This document shows, in pieces, positions 19,728-28,118 of a stretch of DNA of 64,000 nucleotides; positions within the stretch are counted from its first letter, which is position 1, and the number at the start of each line of letters is the position of its first letter. The translations under genes and the position numbers were made by a program. Source of the stretch: Runella slithyformis DSM 19594 (GTDB lineage: Bacteria > Bacteroidota > Bacteroidia > Cytophagales > Spirosomataceae); contig NC_015703.1 in assembly GCF_000218895.1 (NCBI RefSeq), positions 2,803,001-2,867,000 of the forward strand. Direction: 5' to 3'. The notes under the pieces are model-generated. The model saw nothing but the letters and a program-made list of their open reading frames with translations. It searched no databases and was not told the origin of the DNA.

Positions 19728-21935
19728 TTAAGCCGCCTTCTCTACCGCATAACTGAATACATCCCTGCGCTCTTCCACCAAATATTGCGAAGCCCAAAGG
19801 TCGTAGTACACTCTTTGGTGTTGAAGCAATTGTGAATGAGTGCCTTCTTCTGCCACTTTCCCCTGTTGCACTACCACAATTTTATCGGCATTCATAATGG
19901 TGCTGAGCCGGTGAGCAATGATGATAATGGTCTTGCCTGCTTCCCGTAAGTGCTGAATCGTTGCTTGAACCGCTTTTTCAGAAAGAGAATCCAATGATGA
20001 TGTGGCTTCGTCCAAAATGATGATTTCGGGATCACGATACAATGCCCTGGCAATGGCGATGCGCTGTTTTTGCCCACCCGACAAATTAGCGCCGTTTTCC
20101 CCTAAATAGGAATGAAAACCATTGGGTAATTTCTCAATAAATTCGCTGATACCGAGCGTATGACAAATGTCGAGTATACGCTGCATATTGGGCTCGTATT
20201 CGCCCACGGCAATGTTTTCGATGACATTTCCCGCAAAAAGGTCGATCTGCTGCGGCACGACACTCACCCACTGTCGCAGAGTATGATTGCTGATGTGGTT
20301 GATGTCGTAATCGCCCAGATAAATTTTGCCGTTTTGTAAGGGGTAAATATTTTGCAACAACGACAGCAGCGTAGATTTTCCCGAACCGCTTTCGCCCACA
20401 ATGGCCGTGATGCTGCCTTTGGAAATGGTTAAATTGAAATTTTCAAACACTTGCACCCGTGTGCCGTAGCGAAACGAAACGTCCTGAAACGTAATGTCCC
20501 GAATCATGTTTGGCGTTAGATCTATTTTATTGTCAGTCGCTTCGCGTTCCAGATCCAAAATTTCAAACAAACGGTCGGCGGCAATGAGTGCGTCCTGTAC
20601 CACCCGATTAGCCCCGATCAAACTGCTCGCAGGTCCCGTAAAATAGCCGATCAACGCGTAAAAAGAGAGCAATTCGCCGGGCGTAAGCTCTTTGTCCAAC
20701 ACGAAGCCTGACCCCGCCCACAGCAGAATGATCGTAAACAGCCGCGACACCAACTCCGAAGCGGTACCCGACCAAACGGAATTTTTGGCCGAAATAAAAA
20801 TTGTTTCCAACAGTTTCACAAAGCGCGTTTCGGTCTTAATATTGGCAAAACCTTCTAACCCAAAGCGTTTGATCGTGCCCATGGCATTCAGCGATTCCAC
20901 CAGTTGAGATTCCAATTCCGCACTTTTTTCCATCAATTTTCGCTGATGCTTTTTATTGAGACGATTGACCACCCAATAGTTGAGCGCATAAAAAGGCACA
21001 ATAGCCATCATGATCAGGGCCAGTTTCCAATCGTAGGTAAACATCATTCCAAACGAAAAAAGAATGATAAACACATTGACCACCAAGTTAAGCGCGGTAT
21101 CGTTGATAAAAGCCCGAATCTTGACGGCATCATTGATACGGGAAATGATCTCTCCAACCCTCATCGTATCAAAAAATGGCTGCGGAAGCTTCATCAGGTG
21201 CTTGTAATAGCCTAAAATCAACTGCGCGTCAATCTGCTGACCGGTACGCAGCGCAAAAAAGGTTTTCATCGAACCGATCAGTAACTGTAACAACAGAATC
21301 AGGATCATGCCCACACTCAGCAGGTTGAGCAGGTTTCGATTGCCTTCCACCAGCACGTTGTCCACAATTTTTTGCATATAGATCGAAGAAGAAAGCCCCA
21401 ACACCGTATAGATCAACGCCCCGAAAAGTGCCTGGAGCATCACAGACTTATGCGGCTGAATCAATTGCCAAAAGCGTAACGTTATCGATTCTTTGGTGTT
21501 GCCGGTTTCAAACGTTTCATCCGGCAAAAGCAAAATCAATACGCCCGACCAGATCTGCTGAAATGCTTCGTGCGTTTTCTTTTCAATTTTGCCAAAGGCT
21601 GGGTCCATCACCACAACGTGCGTATCGGTCACTTCATAGATCACCACATAATGATGGAGCCTTTCCTGAATGATCACGTGGGCAATGGCCGGCATGGGGA
21701 TCTTTAACAGACTTTCAAACTTCCCCTTTACGCCTTTGGCCTGAAAACCGAGTTTTTGGGCCGCCTCAATCATACCCAAAACGTTGGTGCCTTTTTTGTC
21801 GGTACAGGCATATTGGCGGATGCGCGCAATGGGCAGAAGCAGGCGGTAATGGGCCGCAATGGAGGCCAAACAGGCCGCCCCGCAGTCGGTAATGTCGTGT
21901 TGTTTAACTTCCGTTTTTTTCTTTCCTGAAAACAT
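19728..21935 (-). CDS. C39-peptidase-containing bacteriocin ABC exporter (PCAT), left arm
   Basis: 735-residue inner-membrane exporter that cleaves double-glycine leaders and exports the peptide. The N-terminal C39 protease domain (about 8-135) has catalytic Cys18 (DITDCGAAC), His95 (HHYVVI) and Asp111 (VMDPAFG). The ABC membrane domain spans about 155-440. The ATPase has Walker A GESGSGKST, signature LSGGQKQR, Walker B IIILDEATS and the H-loop AHRLS. All key residues are present. It is followed downstream in the operon by nothing; the HlyD partner gene lies 39 bp upstream. Likely substrates are the three GG-leader peptides at 25311-26057, and possibly others in the island (inference). Confidence 0.93.
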   Translation of the reverse strand: MFSGKKKTEVKQHDITDCGAACLASIAAHYRLLLPIARIRQYACTDKKGTNVLGMIEAAQKLGFQAKGVKGKFESLLKIPMPAIAHVIIQERLHHYVVIYEVTDTHVVVMDPAFGKIEKKTHEAFQQIWSGVLILLLPDETFETGNTKESITLRFWQLIQPHKSVMLQALFGALIYTVLGLSSSIYMQKIVDNVLVEGNRNLLNLLSVGMILILLLQLLIGSMKTFFALRTGQQIDAQLILGYYKHLMKLPQPFFDTMRVGEIISRINDAVKIRAFINDTALNLVVNVFIILFSFGMMFTYDWKLALIMMAIVPFYALNYWVVNRLNKKHQRKLMEKSAELESQLVESLNAMGTIKRFGLEGFANIKTETRFVKLLETIFISAKNSVWSGTASELVSRLFTIILLWAGSGFVLDKELTPGELLSFYALIGYFTGPASSLIGANRVVQDALIAADRLFEILDLEREATDNKIDLTPNMIRDITFQDVSFRYGTRVQVFENFNLTISKGSITAIVGESGSGKSTLLSLLQNIYPLQNGKIYLGDYDINHISNHTLRQWVSVVPQQIDLFAGNVIENIAVGEYEPNMQRILDICHTLGISEFIEKLPNGFHSYLGENGANLSGGQKQRIAIARALYRDPEIIILDEATSSLDSLSEKAVQATIQHLREAGKTIIIIAHRLSTIMNADKIVVVQQGKVAEEGTHSQLLQHQRVYYDLWASQYLVEERRDVFSYAVEKAA

Positions 21936-21974
21936 GGCTGAGAAAATAGGTTATGGTTTGGAGGTTGTTTACGT

Positions 21975-23174
21975 TTAAGGGTTTTTACTGCCAACTGTAA
22001 ACTGATTACTGCCTACTGTTTTCGGGTTTAACCAATCATCGGCCTTATCATACAGTAAGTCAAACAGGCTGCGTCGGGCAACGATAAAATGCGTACGCAG
22101 GGTCATTCCTTTTTTGAGTACGCCTTTGTAGCCGTTGGGCAATGCCAAATGATTTTGCAGGAGTTTACATTTCACTTTGAAAAAAGGCTGCTGATTGTCG
22201 CTTATCGTCAGGTCGTTGGCAATTTCCGAGACCACTCCCTCCGCCAGTCCCCATTGATTGTAGTCAAAAGCATCCATTTGAATGCGGGTTTTCATGCCTT
22301 TTTTCAAAAGGCCAATGTCTTTGGGGGCCACATAACACTCTACCACCAGGTTGGAATCGGGCGAAATCACGCCCAGCAATTCGCCCGCCTGTAGGTAGCC
22401 TCCCGTATACTTACCGGCCAATTGGCTCACATTGCCGCTGATCGGGGCTTTGAGCGTGTACAGTTCGCGCTCTTTGCCCCATTGGCGTTCCTGTGCCCGC
22501 AGTTCGTCCAAATCCATCCGGAAGCGCGACAGGGCCGTTTGCCACTCACTGATGTGGCGTTCTATGGTGGTTTGGTATTGCGCCTGCACATTTTGATAGG
22601 CAAACTCTTTGTCTTCAAACTCAATTTGGGCGGCAACTTTTTCTTCCAACAGTCTTTTGCTGACGTCCATTTCCCGTTTGCGCTTGCGTTGCGTCTGTTG
22701 GTTTTCAGAAAGCAGCCACCGAAACTGCTCAAATTGCTGCCGATACAGCGGCGATGCCAACGATTCACAGCTTAGATCTTCTTTATTGAGCAATACCAAT
22801 TTTTCCAAATCATTGATGTACAGCAATTTTTCAGTCTGCTGTACTTTATTAAGTCGAATTTTAGTGTCTAATACATCGGTTTGCAGCCGAAACAGCGTTT
22901 GGCCCTGCACCACGGTCTCATTTTCTTTGATGTACGTATGACTGATGGTGCCCGCCACCAAGGAGCGCAGTTCGTTGCGCTCGGCAGTGGGCCGAATGAT
23001 ACCCGTACTTTGGACCGATACTTCTACATAAATAAATGGCAGCGCGGCCAGTGCAGCGACGACCGCCACCAGTACCGATACATAAATCCATTGACTTTTG
23101 ACGGATACGCCGGGCAGGTACGCCTCGGTGGTAAAAGGCGCGATTTCGGCGGGGTGAAGTTGATGTTGTTTCAT
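21975..23174 (-). CDS. HlyD-family membrane-fusion protein of the exporter
   Basis: 399-residue periplasmic adaptor. One N-terminal transmembrane helix (about 30-50), a lipoyl-like half motif (STGIIRPTAERNELRS, VAGTISHTYIKENETVVQGQ), a coiled-coil hairpin about 100-240, the second half motif (LKAPISGNVSQLAGKYTGG) and a beta-barrel domain. It links the C39 exporter to an outer-membrane channel. First gene of the pair; a good promoter lies just upstream. The last dozen residues (TVGSNQFTVGSKNP) are encoded by a degenerate repeat common at gene borders in this window, so the native C-terminus may have been altered. It is the only adaptor in the window, so it may also serve the second exporter. 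Confidence 0.9.
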   Translation of the reverse strand: MKQHQLHPAEIAPFTTEAYLPGVSVKSQWIYVSVLVAVVAALAALPFIYVEVSVQSTGIIRPTAERNELRSLVAGTISHTYIKENETVVQGQTLFRLQTDVLDTKIRLNKVQQTEKLLYINDLEKLVLLNKEDLSCESLASPLYRQQFEQFRWLLSENQQTQRKRKREMDVSKRLLEEKVAAQIEFEDKEFAYQNVQAQYQTTIERHISEWQTALSRFRMDLDELRAQERQWGKERELYTLKAPISGNVSQLAGKYTGGYLQAGELLGVISPDSNLVVECYVAPKDIGLLKKGMKTRIQMDAFDYNQWGLAEGVVSEIANDLTISDNQQPFFKVKCKLLQNHLALPNGYKGVLKKGMTLRTHFIVARRSLFDLLYDKADDWLNPKTVGSNQFTVGSKNP

Positions 23175-23202
23175 GGCTGTAAAGGTGTAATGAATGACTT
23201 TG

Positions 23203-23233
23203 CAAAGGTCGTTGCCGGCTACGCTGCCCGCAA
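23203..23233 (-). promoter_or_regulatory. Promoter of hlyD-exporter operon
   Basis: On the minus strand, TTG (23233-23231), a 20-base spacer, then GACCTTTG (23210-23203), close to the Bacteroidota consensus TTG-N19/20-TAnnTTTG. The predicted transcript starts about 25 bases before the HlyD ATG. Confidence 0.6.
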
Positions 23234-23295
23234 TAACCCCAATGACTGATTTATAACATGAGGTTATAAAAAAAGCAACCGTTGACTGCCTCTTC

Positions 23296-25227
23296 TCAAA
23301 TAGCTCTGCGCCACGTTAGGCCCACCCACCAAGGGCTTTTTAAGGCAGGTAATTGGGAGATTTGAGTGGACGGCATTGCCACGCGAGCGTCGTTTATGGG
23401 AATATTTATTCTACGATTACTTCCCCAAAGATATCCCCAAAAGGAAGCCTCCTGAAGTTGCACGTAAGGTGCTTTGGTTTGTAGAGGGTACAAATAATCT
23501 ACCTGAACGAATAGTTTGCTGAGCCGTCTTGAGAAAGTGCTTACACTCACTCCGACTTTGATTCCCTGCGTTTTGGTAAGGAGTCGGGTGTGGATGTTGT
23601 TGGCGTTAAATTTTATTCCGTCAACGTCAAAGCGTTTTACCGGATTTTTAAAAGAGCCAAAACTGACACCCTGCTCCGATTGGCTGTAATACACTTGTGG
23701 CTCAATGAATATGGGCTTTTTGGCATTATTGACAACCCATCGGTAGGCTATCCCTACCTCTCTCACTTTTATGCGGGTACTGCTTCGGGCGGAGCTTTGG
23801 TTCTGATAGCTCAAATGCCATCGCCGAGTTACCTTAAAACCTGCTGTAAAATTGACTAATAGAGGAAAATTATTCGCTTTTGTGGTTGAAGTAAATGACA
23901 ATTTTTCGGGTAAAATCTCTGTCAATGCCAATGAAAAAGGAGCATTATTAGAAGCCACAGGTGCAAACGTAAGCCCTATTCCACTTGTCAATCGTATCAA
24001 GAGAGTGGCAATTTTGAGCTTTTGAGCTATTTGATAACCTTCTTCTGTCTTCTCTTCAACATTAGTCTGTTTGCCTCTTTTCAGCGAGTCAAGTAAATTG
24101 GCATCAAAAGCCAAACTTATCTGATTTTTTAAGCCATTAGTTTGTTCCAAACCCATGTCATAGCCATCAAAAAAAGAATCGGAGAAATCATTGGTTTGGT
24201 CCGCAATGACATCAGTCATTAAAAACTGATCGTTATAGACAAACTGCTCAACCGAGTCTTCCTCGTATTTATTTGTAACAAACTCTAACAGAATTTTAGC
24301 ATTATCTGCCCCCATTGTTCCTAGCATTTCTAACCTATTGTGCTTCAAAAACCACGTATTGTCTTTATTTTCAAAAAGCAATTGCTCCTTGGTTGCACTT
24401 TGCTTAAAACCGGCAATATCTCTCTTTCGTTGTCGCTCTATTTCAAATTTAATATAGGCTAAACTTTGTTTGTCAATATAGACCTTGGTAATTGTGGTAC
24501 TGTCGGGATCTTGGTAGTTGATAATATATACTTCACGGCCTTGATAGGTGGTTATTTTTTCTAATTCATATAGATAGTCTTTGAAATTCTTGGGGTTTAT
24601 TCCAGGGGCTCTTCTCAGTACTTTATTGCTGTAAAGCGGCAAAAAAGGCCCACCAATGTATCTGACAACCTCTTTTTGAAAAGTAGGATGCTTGATTGTT
24701 CGCGATTTCAGCAGTTTCAGTTGGCCCCTGTGCTCGGCCCCCCGTAGGGTATAGGCAGGATTATAAACTTTTAAAAAACTTTCCGAAAAGTAGTTAAACT
24801 TTTTGGCCGTGAGGTTTTCAAACACTTCACGGTAAAAACCCGTTAGGTAGGTGGGGGTTTGTGCGTAGTTTTTTTCGATATTTTGGTAAGCCTTGCGAAG
24901 TAATACCTTCAGCGTACTATCAGGTATTACTACAACCTCGTTCAATAGATTGTTTTCTGAAAGCCAAACGGTATCGGATATGTTTTTTGCCTCTAAATGC
25001 CTGGTGATATAACCTATATGAGATATGGAAAACGTTTCCTTGCTCTTTAGTCGTATCGAAAATTGTCCCTCTGCATTGGTGATAGTACCAATGTTGCCAC
25101 TTTTGTTATATACACTGGCCCCTAATAAAGGCAGCTTTGTGATACTATCGCAAACAGTAGAATGAAGAATTTGCGCTTTGACTGAGACACAAATAAAAGA
25201 TATAATTACAAAAATCAACCATTTCAT
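23296..25227 (-). CDS. CarboxypepD_reg/DUF5686-like outer-membrane protein in bacteriocin island
   Basis: 643-residue exported protein. Signal peptide about 1-18 (ends VKAQ), a CarboxypepD_reg-like beta-sandwich about 20-95 (LLGASVYNKSGNIGTITNAEGQ), then a region with VLLRKAYQNIEKNY, TGFYREVF and VYIINYQDPDSTTITKVYID, typical of DUF5686/DUF4957-like Bacteroidota proteins. The C-terminal half is rich in alternating polar/aromatic strands and resembles a beta-barrel. Function is not known; family members are often seen with receptor or secretion loci. It lies between the GG-peptide genes and the exporter, so a role in secretion, receptor or self-protection is possible (inference). A terminator separates it from the peptide genes. 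Confidence 0.7.
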   Translation of the reverse strand: MKWLIFVIISFICVSVKAQILHSTVCDSITKLPLLGASVYNKSGNIGTITNAEGQFSIRLKSKETFSISHIGYITRHLEAKNISDTVWLSENNLLNEVVVIPDSTLKVLLRKAYQNIEKNYAQTPTYLTGFYREVFENLTAKKFNYFSESFLKVYNPAYTLRGAEHRGQLKLLKSRTIKHPTFQKEVVRYIGGPFLPLYSNKVLRRAPGINPKNFKDYLYELEKITTYQGREVYIINYQDPDSTTITKVYIDKQSLAYIKFEIERQRKRDIAGFKQSATKEQLLFENKDNTWFLKHNRLEMLGTMGADNAKILLEFVTNKYEEDSVEQFVYNDQFLMTDVIADQTNDFSDSFFDGYDMGLEQTNGLKNQISLAFDANLLDSLKRGKQTNVEEKTEEGYQIAQKLKIATLLIRLTSGIGLTFAPVASNNAPFSLALTEILPEKLSFTSTTKANNFPLLVNFTAGFKVTRRWHLSYQNQSSARSSTRIKVREVGIAYRWVVNNAKKPIFIEPQVYYSQSEQGVSFGSFKNPVKRFDVDGIKFNANNIHTRLLTKTQGIKVGVSVSTFSRRLSKLFVQVDYLYPLQTKAPYVQLQEASFWGYLWGSNRRINIPINDARVAMPSTQISQLPALKSPWWVGLTWRRAI

Positions 25228-25278
25228 AAAATGAATCCTAAAAAAATATAATTATCAATCAATGGCAAAAACAAGAAT

Positions 25279-25302
25279 AGGAGACACGCCTAAGTGTCTC
25301 CT
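25279..25302 (-). terminator. Terminator of left GG-peptide operon
   Basis: 9-bp perfect stem AGGAGACAC (25279-25287) / GTGTCTCCT (25294-25302), 8 bp after the stop at 25311, followed on the minus strand by a T-rich tract. Confidence 0.78.
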
Positions 25303-25310
25303 AATATTAA

Positions 25311-25517
25311 TTAATCCAATAAACGTTCTAACCAACCTCCTACGGCTTTGCCGAAATTATAGCTTATGGTAATTAATGAGCCTAAAGTGGCTTTCCAAAT
25401 GTCGTCAAGTATGTTACCTCCGCTAATTTCAAGAGCTTCTTCCATATTTAGCTCGTTCACGCCTTCATGACGGAAATCAAAAATTAATTGTGGTTTGTGC
25501 TTTTTCTGGGTTTGCAT
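25311..25517 (-). CDS. Double-glycine-leader bacteriocin-like peptide 1
   Basis: 68-residue precursor. The leader ends NMEEALEISGG (GG at about 34-35), the C39-type cleavage signal with acidic and hydrophobic residues at the usual positions. The predicted mature peptide is about 33 residues, amphipathic, with ISYNFGKAVGGWLERLLD at its end and no Cys, so it would be an unmodified class II-type peptide. Last of three such genes on the minus strand, 33 bp after peptide 2. The C39 exporter at 19728 is the likely processor. Antibacterial activity is inferred from leader type and setting; a signalling role is possible. Confidence 0.78.
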   Translation of the reverse strand: MQTQKKHKPQLIFDFRHEGVNELNMEEALEISGGNILDDIWKATLGSLITISYNFGKAVGGWLERLLD

Positions 25518-25550
25518 TTTGTTTTTTATTTAATTGTTGAACGTATATGT

Positions 25551-25751
25551 TTAAACTATTGCAGGTGTTGGTGTAGCTTTTTTGTCTTTCGCATCTTCTT
25601 CAAGATAACCGACAATTACACCCACCAAAAATGTAGCTAATAGAATCCAACCCAAAAAACCACCTGTGGTTTCCTTAGCTTCTTGATGACTAAGTTCGGC
25701 AAACTCGTCTCCTGTATTCTTAAGGAGGCAATCCAAATTGCTTGATTTCAT
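25551..25751 (-). CDS. Double-glycine-leader bacteriocin-like peptide 2
   Basis: 66-residue precursor with leader FAELSHQEAKETTGG (GG at about 30-31) and a very hydrophobic mature part FLGWILLATFLVGVIVGYLE, followed by a charged, Pro-ending tail. The single Cys lies in the leader, so no ring or disulfide is expected in the product. A membrane-inserting peptide is likely. Middle gene of the three-peptide run, with similar spacing and the same leader pattern (EL..EA..GG) as its neighbours. Confidence 0.78.
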   Translation of the reverse strand: MKSSNLDCLLKNTGDEFAELSHQEAKETTGGFLGWILLATFLVGVIVGYLEEDAKDKKATPTPAIV

Positions 25752-25844
25752 GACTGTTTGTTTTTGTTTAAAAAGTGAAAAATTGATTTATAATCAGCTC
25801 ACATTTACCCGGGATAGTGAGTATTGATTCAAATTAATAAGTAA

Positions 25845-26057
25845 TTATTGCTCTCTAAAAATTGGTGCAGAATCATTAAACTTATTATCATCCTTGAAAT
25901 CTCGGATTTGATAATCTACCCAATAACAAATGGCAACGAACCCATCATATAAATCTCTCAACCAACCACCTCCAAAGGTTTGGTTAGCCTCATCCGGGGT
26001 TATTTCAACCAATTCTGCGTTGGTCAGGTTCTTGATTGTGTTTGCTTGCTTTTGCAT
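25845..26057 (-). CDS. Double-glycine-leader bacteriocin-like peptide 3
   Basis: 70-residue precursor with leader NAELVEITPDEANQTFGG followed by G (three Gly in a row near residue 30). The mature part is rich in aromatic and acidic residues (WLRDLYDGF, ICYWVDYQIRDF) with one Cys. First of the three minus-strand GG-peptide genes. The leader resembles Nif11/ComC-type export leaders only in the GG end, so processing by the C39 exporter is the best-supported assignment. Confidence 0.76.
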   Translation of the reverse strand: MQKQANTIKNLTNAELVEITPDEANQTFGGGWLRDLYDGFVAICYWVDYQIRDFKDDNKFNDSAPIFREQ

Positions 26058-26224
26058 GGCTGTACATTGGCTTTTGTGAAAAAATAATTTTGGTACTTGG
26101 TGTTCATAAAAAAGACTTGGTGCGGCTTACACATCTTCCGTCGTGGGGAGGGCTTGTTGCCTGTTTTCTCTGGGAGTCGCGGTCAGGTAACCTACCCCAA
26201 GCCTTTTATGAATGTTTTTGGGCC

Positions 26225-26407
26225 TTACGGCTGTTGGATCATTCTCGGTTTGGTCGGTACGGTCTGCTCGGGAGCTTTCTCAAATCCCACTTGCTGCACC
26301 GTGCCGGTGGTGGTGGCGGAGCTTTGCTGAGGTTGGATGTTGCTTTCGGTACAGGCGGCGCAAAGGCCCACTACGATTACTGCTGAAATTGTTTTTAACG
26401 TTTTCAT
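26225..26407 (-). CDS. Tiny lipoprotein, Thr/Gln/Pro-rich
   Basis: 60-residue protein: signal peptide with lipobox LCAAC (Cys about 19), then a short disordered tail rich in Thr, Gln and Pro. Not recognised as a named family. It resembles the other tiny lipoprotein at 26506 in size, lipobox position and low-complexity tail. Their place beside bacteriocin-like genes makes a self-immunity role possible (inference); they could equally be envelope decoys. The 167-bp gap to peptide 3 holds no clear gene. Confidence 0.6.
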   Translation of the reverse strand: MKTLKTISAVIVVGLCAACTESNIQPQQSSATTTGTVQQVGFEKAPEQTVPTKPRMIQQP

Positions 26408-26424
26408 GGCTGTTTTTTAAATGG

Positions 26425-26445
26425 CCCCCTAACCCCCAATGGGGG
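26425..26445. repeat. Short GC-rich palindromic repeat
   Basis: C5-taa-C5-aat-G5 sequence between the two tiny lipoprotein genes, like the dispersed palindromes seen elsewhere in this island (26834, 34201, 37441, 39285). Confidence 0.5.
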
Positions 26446-26505
26446 AATTATTGAGCAGGTTACTATTTATTGTTTACTACAAAGGCAATTTTTAGTCAGA
26501 TAGTA

Positions 26506-26712
26506 TTATTGCCTTTTCGGGACTCGGCGCCACAGGGCGTCGTCGATCATATAAATTTCGGGACCGGGTTTAAGCGGCTTAGGTTCGACCGTCGGGCTTT
26601 CGACAGTCTGTGCGGTAGGTGCTATCGGTTTCACCTCGTTGTCTTCCCGTTGGCAGGCCGTGGCTGCGCTCAGCACCACCCAACCTACAAGAATTTTTGT
26701 TTGTGTCTTCAT
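26506..26712 (-). CDS. Tiny lipoprotein, Pro/Glu-rich
   Basis: 68-residue protein: signal peptide with lipobox AATAC (Cys about 20) and a Pro/Glu/Thr-rich tail ending IYMIDDALWRRVPKRQ. No named family is recognised. First gene behind a good promoter (26749-26780), so it probably leads a minus-strand transcript through the second lipoprotein and towards the three GG peptides. Immunity or envelope role is only a suggestion from context. Confidence 0.6.
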   Translation of the reverse strand: MKTQTKILVGWVVLSAATACQREDNEVKPIAPTAQTVESPTVEPKPLKPGPEIYMIDDALWRRVPKRQ

Positions 26713-26748
26713 GGCATGTGTTTGTTGTTTTTTCCTTCATTGACGATA

Positions 26749-26780
26749 CAAAGGTAGCGGGGCCGATACCCCCATTTCAA
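26749..26780 (-). promoter_or_regulatory. Promoter of left lipoprotein/GG-peptide operon
   Basis: Minus strand: TTG (26780-26778), 21-base spacer, TACCTTTG (26756-26749), an exact TAnnTTTG match, followed by TATCGTCA. The TTGAAA start and the TATCGTCA tail are shared with the promoter at 32203-32233. Confidence 0.72.
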
Positions 26781-26833
26781 CAACTTTTGGTACTACTTCA
26801 TGCCTTTTGGTTATAAAAATGGTAAATCTAAAA

Positions 26834-26866
26834 AGTCCTCCCTACAGGGGAGGATTTAGGTGGGGT
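26834..26866. repeat. Dispersed palindromic repeat
   Basis: TCCTCCC / GGGAGGA stem (26836-26842 and 26848-26854) with flanking TTTAGGTGGGG. Same compositional type as the other GC-rich palindromes in the island; lies directly downstream of the XRE gene. Confidence 0.5.
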
Positions 26867-26875
26867 TTCCTTGTT

Positions 26876-27130
26876 TCAGGCAGCGGCATCGAATTTATTG
26901 GCTTCGATGGCCCGGATGAGCAGCGTTTGGGTGCTGAGGCTGACCAGTTCCATGAAGGAAAGCTCGTATACCTTGGCCAAGGTTTCGATGCAGGTAAACG
27001 TAAAGCGAGTCTTGCCGCGTTCTTTTTTGCTGTAAGCTGCCTGGCTAATGCCCATTTGATAGGCTACGGATTCCTGCGAGTAGCCATACACTTCGCGCAG
27101 TTTGCGTACTTTGATCGATAAATCTTCCAT
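26876..27130 (-). CDS. XRE-family HTH regulator, left copy
   Basis: 84-residue DNA-binding protein. The helix-turn-helix spans about 8-62 with YGYSQESVAYQMGISQAAYS and KKERGKTRFTF. The start is set at the ATG at 27130 (MEDLS), matching the paralogue at 42684-42935 (MEDLT); an upstream in-frame TTG adds 15 unlikely residues. The two paralogues share long stretches (YGYSQE.VAYQ.GISQAAY, GKTRFTF) and stand near the two ends of the peptide island, which suggests local control by a duplicated regulator. A TTTG-N20-CATCTTTG promoter lies just upstream. Confidence 0.85.
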   Translation of the reverse strand: MEDLSIKVRKLREVYGYSQESVAYQMGISQAAYSKKERGKTRFTFTCIETLAKVYELSFMELVSLSTQTLLIRAIEANKFDAAA

Positions 27131-27172
27131 GATGGTTTGCGGTTGGTTTGGGTGGCTGTTTGTGTTACGATA

Positions 27173-27204
27173 CAAAGATGAAATCTCAAACCGCCCAGCG
27201 CAAA
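27173..27204 (-). promoter_or_regulatory. Promoter of left XRE gene
   Basis: Minus strand: TTTG (27204-27201), 20-base spacer, CATCTTTG (27180-27173), followed by TATCGT. Matches the promoter layout used elsewhere in the island, with one change in the minus-7 box. Confidence 0.55.
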
Positions 27205-27333
27205 AAAATTATGTCAATTAGCCGTTTGCAAGGACGAAACCGTCTCAAACCTGTACAAAATCCCGTAGGGGCAGGGCTTGCCTCTGCCCAATCCCTACTG
27301 CCCACTGCCCAATCCCTAAAAAGAGAAGTGAGA

Positions 27334-28062
27334 TTAGCCTTGAATAAGTTTTAGAAAACCTTCGCGGTAGATACCCCCAATGGGTACTTTCACGTCTTTT
27401 TTCTCGATTTTAATGACAATGTCACTGCCATCGATGGCGGCGATCTGATTGTAGGCCACGATAAATGATTTATGAACCCGTATGAAGTGCGGGTAGGGTA
27501 ACCGTCCTTCTAAGTCTCGAAACGTAATCAAAGTCGTTTCGAGACCGCTTTTGGTATGAAACTTCGCGTAGTTTCCCATCCCTTCCACGAAGTAGATTTC
27601 TTCGAGCCGGATGCGTATCAGGGTCGATTTGGCATCTCCCTTCAAAAAAAGGTCGCCCGAGGGCTTCAATACCGTAGGCAGGGGAGGAGGAGCAGCCGGT
27701 TCTTTGCTTTTTTTGTAGTCCGTTGCCTTTTGGACGGCATTCTCAAAACGCGCATAGCCGAAGGGCTTCAGGATGTAATCCAATACTCCCTCCTCAAAGG
27801 CGCCCAGGGTATAATCGCGGGAAGCAGTGGTAAAGACGATCTTTTTCTTATCAGGAATGATTTTGGCCAAATCCATCCCCGAGAGTTCTTCCATCTGAAT
27901 ATCCAGAAAGATAAGGTCAGGGTCGTGGCTTTTGAGGTACGTCAATCCTTCGATGGGATCGGTGGTCGAAAACTCCAACTCAAGGCCTTCGTGTCGTTGG
28001 ATGTAGTTTTGAAGCTTCTCAATGTTGTGGGCTTCGTCGTCAATGATGATACAGGTAAGCAT
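27334..28062 (-). CDS. LytTR-family response regulator
   Basis: 242-residue regulator. Receiver domain about 1-120 with DDE pocket and phosphoacceptor Asp54 (LIFLDIQMEE), then a Pro-rich linker and a LytTR DNA-binding domain about 135-240 (IRLEEIYFVEGMGNYAKFHT, IRVHKSFIVAYNQI). LytTR regulators commonly control bacteriocin and quorum-sensing genes in other phyla. The cognate kinase gene lies 56 bp upstream in the same direction. The 203-bp gap towards the XRE gene contains only degenerate repeat-like sequence (TGCCCAATCCCTA-type motifs). Confidence 0.9.
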   Translation of the reverse strand: MLTCIIIDDEAHNIEKLQNYIQRHEGLELEFSTTDPIEGLTYLKSHDPDLIFLDIQMEELSGMDLAKIIPDKKKIVFTTASRDYTLGAFEEGVLDYILKPFGYARFENAVQKATDYKKSKEPAAPPPLPTVLKPSGDLFLKGDAKSTLIRIRLEEIYFVEGMGNYAKFHTKSGLETTLITFRDLEGRLPYPHFIRVHKSFIVAYNQIAAIDGSDIVIKIEKKDVKVPIGGIYREGFLKLIQG

Positions 28063-28118
28063 TTATGGAGAGATGAGAGATGAGTGAGGAGAGATGAGTG
28101 AGGAGTTCAATTATTGAA

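Noticed and set aside
26036-26454. Overlapping plus-strand ORFs of 77-116 codons
   Set aside because: They are antisense to the tiny lipoprotein gene and the start of GG peptide 3, with low-complexity composition.
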